Shown here piece by piece: positions 59,790 to 64,000 of a stretch of DNA of 64,000 nt. Positions within the stretch are counted from its first letter, which is position 1; the number at the start of each line of letters is the position of its first letter. The stretch is taken from contig OW121848.1 in the NCBI GenBank assembly GCA_933228895.1, forward strand, positions 88,555,470 to 88,619,469, in the 5' to 3' direction. Both the position numbers and the translations under genes were made by a program. The notes under the pieces are model-generated. The model had not been told where the DNA came from. It ran no database searches and was given only the letters and a program-made list of their open reading frames with translations. The DNA is from Platycnemis pennipes. Its lineage: Eukaryota; Arthropoda; Insecta; Odonata; Platycnemididae.

Positions 59790-59860
59790 ATCATATATGC
59801 TATATAGCATATATGATTATATATATAGTTATTGACTATATATGACTATATAGTAAATCG
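59790..59860. repeat. AT-rich palindromic TATA tract
   Basis: CATATATGCTATATAGCATATATG is a near-perfect palindrome, followed by repeated TATAT/GACTATAT units. Low-complexity; hairpin-prone. Confidence 0.75.
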
Positions 59861-60059
59861 AGTTCTCCTAAGAGTTAAAAGTGTTTTCATTTGCAATACT
59901 GCTACTAAAAAAATGCAATAGCCTTTTGGGATGGACCACGCATGTATATAATGATTGGTATTCTTGACAACTATGCATACGAAATTGTTTACATCGAATT
60001 GCATTACAATTTTGAACAGAAAACCCTTGGCATGTTCATTTCCTTGCAGATCAGCTTCG

Positions 60060-60580
60060 TTGACCTACCCCGCTCTACCCAGCCCGCATTTCCCTCAAAC
60101 GTCAACCCAAGAACCCCATACCTTTCTTTCTCGTCGTCATCCTTAACCTTTCTTCCCCATGATCCCCAGCTTCTCGACTTCCGTAGGGAACACCTTTCCG
60201 TCGCCGGTTAAGGAGTCGGTGGAGAGGCCGAAGGAGCTTTCGCCCCGGTAAGTGGAGGGCGATGAAGCCGAAAAGTGCGGGACATAAAAAATGCTTCACA
60301 GGATCCGTGAGTCGGAACCCTTTTCTAAACGAAGTCAAGATAGATGGACGGGAAAACGCAAGCCGGGGCCAGAGAAAAGAAGGAAGAGAGAGGGAGATAT
60401 GGAGGGAAAAGGATCGAAGCGGGAGGGAAAGAGGCCGATAAAGAAGAAGTGGCTGCTTGGGTTCCATGTACGGGTATTTTGGACAATTAAAGCGCGGGCT
60501 GCACGGCCATTATAGCCTGGAGTTGGCACAAATGCATGAAATCTCTTCATCTCCCACTGCCATGGCCTTGATGGTCCCGG
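60060..60580. other. GC-rich island 6
   Basis: The plus strand is C/T-rich at 60065-60190 and A/G-rich at 60330-60450, with CpG between. The overlapping frames on both strands lack domains. Confidence 0.45.
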
Positions 60581-61489
60581 AACTTGCGTCACTCTCCACT
60601 GGCATTAATTCTTCGAGTAAAACTCTTTATTTTATTATTAGAGGCTTAAAAGGAGTCGATGCGTTTTTTCAGCTTGTCTCTGGTTGCTTAATACTTGTTC
60701 ATCTTCTTTTCACCATCACTTATTCAAAACTATAGTCTCCAGTGGTCAAGTTGATGTATTATTGGGTCACAAAGGAATGTTATATACTTAGATGCAACTA
60801 AAACTCAAGGGTCTCCCTTCGGAGCCAGGATGGTAATTTTATTACTGATGTATAGATTACCTTACAATATAACTGGTGTGTGTCAAAATACCTCTAGGCA
60901 CATGATGTGAAAATGTGAAGGAATATCATTAATAGTTATCATGAGGGTAAAGGAAACAATACAATTCCACAGGATATATTTACTGTAAACTCAAGATCAG
61001 ATGTAGTTATCAGCTAGTGATGTTAAAATGCCGTATTGAAACCATTGATGTGTTTATAATAAATTGATTCTGTGGAATTACATTATTAATTACCCTTATC
61101 ATGAATCAATTCTACCCGATCAAGCTTGGTACCTTGGAATAATTATTAATTTGAGTTTACCACGATGGAGAACATAGTATTATTGTACATGCGTTGAATT
61201 GACATCCAGGTTCTGTTTACCTATAGGGCTATAAATCAATATAGAGGTCATTTGCTTGGCTACATCAGTTGAAATAGGTTGCAATACGAAGTTATATTAA
61301 TTGATGGTGGATTATACAGATCGAATGCATTCTAAGATACACTGCGACTTTTCTGATGGCACTCGTGGTATTTTTATGCCTTTCAAAGTAATTGTTCTTG
61401 GATGCCGGGAAACAATTTTATTGGCTTGCTTCACGTGCAATTGGCATAAAAAAATAGTTTCAGTCGGAAGGAATGCTACTTTCGAGCTT
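60581..61489. other. AT-rich stretch; imperfect inverted repeat at about 60930-61110
   Basis: No gene recognised. TATCATGAGGGTAA and AATTCCACAG on the left recur inverted as CTGTGGAATT and TTACCCTTATCATGA on the right, about 100 bases apart; the match is interrupted. Confidence 0.4.
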
Positions 61490-62340
61490 AAATACCGGTT
61501 AGGGACGTGGGATCAGATAATCCGAAGGGAAAATTGTCGCAAGAAAGAGTGCGGAAAGCAGAGTTTTCCGAAAGACGCCGAAAGAGCTCTTGGTTGAAAA
61601 GGAACTGGAGGAGAAAACCAGGAGGCAGGAATAAACGAAAGGAGAGAGAGAGGAAAAATGCCTCCTTCCGAGCATTTCGTCCCGAGAGGGTTTTTGGGTG
61701 GAGACGCGGCAAGGCCGAGAGGAGGAGGGCAAGGTTCGCTTCCGAATCGCGGGAAGGACGAAGGGGATTGTAAGGGAGCGTGGGGGGGAGGGAAGTGGTG
61801 TGAGGTAGGGCGTGGGAGGGATAGGGTAGGTGGGTGGGTGGAAAAAGCAGGTGGCTTTTGCGGGGAAGTAGTCGAAGACTTAAGGTGGAGCTCGGGGCAT
61901 TTGTCATGGCTCCTTATCTTCAGTTCAATGTCGGTCATTGCGTGCTTCTGCCAAACCGCCCCGGCTGGGAGGAGGGGAGAGTGAGGTGGGGGGGGGACGT
62001 CTCCCCCTCCCACGGAAGTACTCCCTCCCCCCACTCTCTCCTCACGCAGCGCCGTCACCTTAACCCTTGCCTCTCCCCACTCGGGACTCCTTTTCTTTTT
62101 AAACTCTCTCTATACGATGGCGTCGGCGCCGACGTATTCCGCGCCCCCCTCACACCCTTCATCCCGCCCACACCACGCTCCCTCCCCCTCTCCTCTCCGC
62201 CACTCACGCGCCCTCCTTAGGAGGTGTACTGCTTCAACAGTCGAGCGGCACTAGTAAGGTCGGGCGGGAGTGAGGGCCCGAAATCCCGAAAGAGGTGCAT
62301 TTCTACCCTCCCGCATGGGACTCTCGTCGTCTGTCCTTCC
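61490..62340. other. GC- and CpG-rich island 7 with strand switch
   Basis: The plus strand is purine-rich at 61515-61880, then pyrimidine-rich at 61995-62220, with frequent CpG at 61680-61760 and 62080-62160. This is the largest such switch on the right side of the window. The long opposite-strand frames (for example 61513-62058) are by-products. Confidence 0.5.
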
Positions 62341-62663
62341 TGGTAAATTTCTCTCTCCCATTTTCCATTCTCATATCGTCATCATGTCCTCGAGAGATTA
62401 TTTTTGCGAGTTTACACGACGTCCAACTCCTTACGCGGAATCGATTTCTCACAATATGAAAAGGATTGATCGGAACAGATTGCCTTTTCTGCTTGATATT
62501 AAGAATGTACTTAATGGTTTTACGCATGAAATTTATTCACTGTATAGGTTTCGACGAGTAGGTACTCCTTGCTTTTTCCCCTTTCATCTTCATGTGGGTA
62601 TACAGAAAACCCTTTAACCGTTTCATGCCATTTTCGTTGAGTTGGGGCACGGCATGAAATCTT
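62341..62663. other. unassigned stretch
   Basis: Nothing recognised before the LINE tail. Confidence 0.4.
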
Positions 62664-62760
62664 AATCTACATCTACGTAATATTGCAAATCACAATTATG
62701 GTGTGTGGCAGGTGGTGAAGATCACTAAGCATGCCCTGGGATGTGACCTTTGGATTGTAT
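62664..62760 (-). mobile_element. LINE 3' tail, hairpin-tail family
   Basis: AATCTACATCTACGTAATA, then GCAAATCACAATTATGGTGT, GTGGCAGGTGGTGAAGATCA and CATGCCCT match the family 3' terminus. The hairpin has several changes. Confidence 0.75.
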
Positions 62761-62979
62761 ATATGGAATAGTCCAATTTATATAGAATAATAGAATGTAC
62801 TCCCTTGGTCATGAATCGCTGCAACAAGCTGTTGTAAGAATCCATCTCAGTTTTATTTCGTGTTAGTAAAGGTAGATTTAGATGCATGTGTCCCGCTGCT
62901 GAGGATATGCACCGTCTGACTTAACTCTAAGAATAATCCCAAGGCAAACCTGACTCCTGCCCGAGACTGGAATCAAACA

Positions 62980-63095
62980 TTTACATCTACATCTACACGA
63001 TACCCTGCAAGCCACCGCGAGGATGTGTGGCAGGGGGTGAAGATCACCAAGGATGCACTACTAGAATGCAAACTAGCAACTATATTGTCTAATGC
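62980..63095 (-). mobile_element. LINE 3' tail, hairpin-tail family, well preserved
   Basis: TTACATCTACATCTACACGA, then TACCCTGCAAGCCACCGCGA, GTGTGGCAGGGGGTGAAG, ATCACCAAGGATGCACTAC. This is the best match in the window to the terminal hairpin of the 42.4 kb LINE. It lies only 315 bases from the preceding tail, in the same orientation. Confidence 0.8.
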
Positions 63096-64000
63096 AACTT
63101 GATTGCAGTATCTATAGTATTTAAGGTTAATACATGCATCATGCACAACCGAATACTCTACAATATTTCCCCTACCTATCCCTTTAAAACCATAGGCCAC
63201 TTTAAAACCATAAACCCATGGCCATAGGCCATGCGTTAGGCCCGTGCGTACACACCTGCCTACTGAGGCCGGCTTTCTTCCCAATACTCGGATAACTGCC
63301 CGTCTGAGAATGCGTTGTGAAGACGTGTCTTGTGAATGGAACACATTGGAGGAGTGAGACAGATCCAAAAAATATAATGATCATGGGGAAGCCATTATCG
63401 TAAAAAAAGTTGTCCTAAAATTAATCGAGTAATCGAGAGATGCCTATATTAGCTTCCTTTTTCTTGCTGTGACTATCATGATTCTCAGATAAATTCACAA
63501 ATCATCAGAACAACGAGGTTTGTTCCAAATGAACGAGGAGATAACATGGCTGTGGTTATATTCGCGTAGCGTAAGGATAACACCAGCCTCAATTCATCTT
63601 CTTCTTGATGCTAGAAATCTAGAATAAAAAAATATCCTCGAGCAGGGTTAAAAACCACGAAGTGTCCAACAGTAAAAGACAATAAAAGTTGACTATCTCC
63701 CTCGCGGCGTCTAGAATATTTTTCTCGATAATAGGCGAGTTCCGCATTCCACTGTCCCTGGTTGCGCAGGCCGCATGAGGAAGTGCCCAGCACGGCGTTG
63801 CGGGCGGAGAATTTTTCCCATGTCGAAAACAACACGCCATACAGCGACTTCCATTGAAAAAATGCAGTGAAGGAAATACATAACCCGTGCACGATGAGAA
63901 GAGACCTCATTAAAACTCATATGACGGATATCTCGAATGAAAGTGAGGTCTTGAATTAATATTCTCTTCCACGAAAACGATGTTCATAGTTTTGTATTCC
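63096..64000. other. unassigned stretch at the right edge
   Basis: No gene recognised. A short direct repeat (CTTTAAAACCATA at about 63181 and 63199) and GGCCATAGGCCAT near 63220 are local duplications. Confidence 0.4.

Noticed and set aside
1..64000. CRISPR arrays, bacterial operons, rRNA genes, intact tRNA genes, integrated large DNA virus
   Set aside because: I looked for regularly spaced repeats, ribosome-binding sites, rRNA-like blocks and viral hallmark genes and saw none. The only viral-like proteins are those of retrotransposons.

Overview
This 64 kb window looks like gene-poor nuclear DNA from an animal, most likely an arthropod with a large, repeat-rich genome. The evidence is the mix of mobile elements: a Ty1/copia retrotransposon primed by an initiator-Met half-tRNA, several non-LTR retrotransposon (LINE) families, tRNA-derived SINEs, a piggyBac element, a hAT element and small foldback elements. 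The background is AT-rich and there is no prokaryotic operon structure. I could not identify the species. I found no host protein-coding exon and no intact functional RNA gene that I can defend. Nearly every supportable feature is a transposable element or its debris.

Layout: 1-2231 is the 5' part of a copia-type element on the minus strand (integrase, protease, gag, primer-binding site and LTR; it runs off the left edge). It sits inside a LINE reading frame that resumes at 2232 and runs to about 3430, with its reverse-transcriptase core deleted. GC/CpG-rich islands (3.8-4.7, 6.8-8.0, 17.0-17.3, 26.1-26.8, 52.2-53.0, 60.1-60.6 and 61.5-62.3 kb) alternate with long AT-rich unique-looking stretches. 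SINEs lie at 9.1 kb (one family), at 21.9, 35.3 and 57.6 kb (a second family), and at 30.4 kb (a third). LINE 3' fragments with a (GAT)n tail lie at 10.6, 20.4 and 39.7 kb. A separate LINE family has a 3' end with a conserved hairpin and a (TAGATG)n-like tail. It has one long copy with RT motifs (42.4-43.7 kb) and at least five shorter copies (17.3, 20.1, 59.7, 62.7 and 63.0 kb), all on the minus strand.

The densest and most informative part is 41.4-50.9 kb. It holds a small inverted-repeat element (41473-41852) and the LINE RT copy. It also holds a 250-bp foldback with two perfect 103-bp arms, a one-sided 33-bp extension and 14-bp target duplications (44292-44541), which I think is Penelope-like. 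Next comes a roughly 3.95 kb piggyBac element flanked by TTAA (45027-48980) with a dead transposase. A 5'-truncated LINE with a 12-bp target duplication is nested in it. Last is a 783-bp hAT deletion derivative (50093-50875) that keeps the C-terminal dimerisation segment of its transposase.

The genes do not form a pathway; what the window records is a sequence of insertions. The LINE at 2.2-3.4 kb predates the copia insertion, and the piggyBac element predates the LINE inside it. The perfect foldback arms suggest recent formation. Nothing here amounts to a new multi-gene system. The foldback with its hammerhead-like core is the observation I would follow first.
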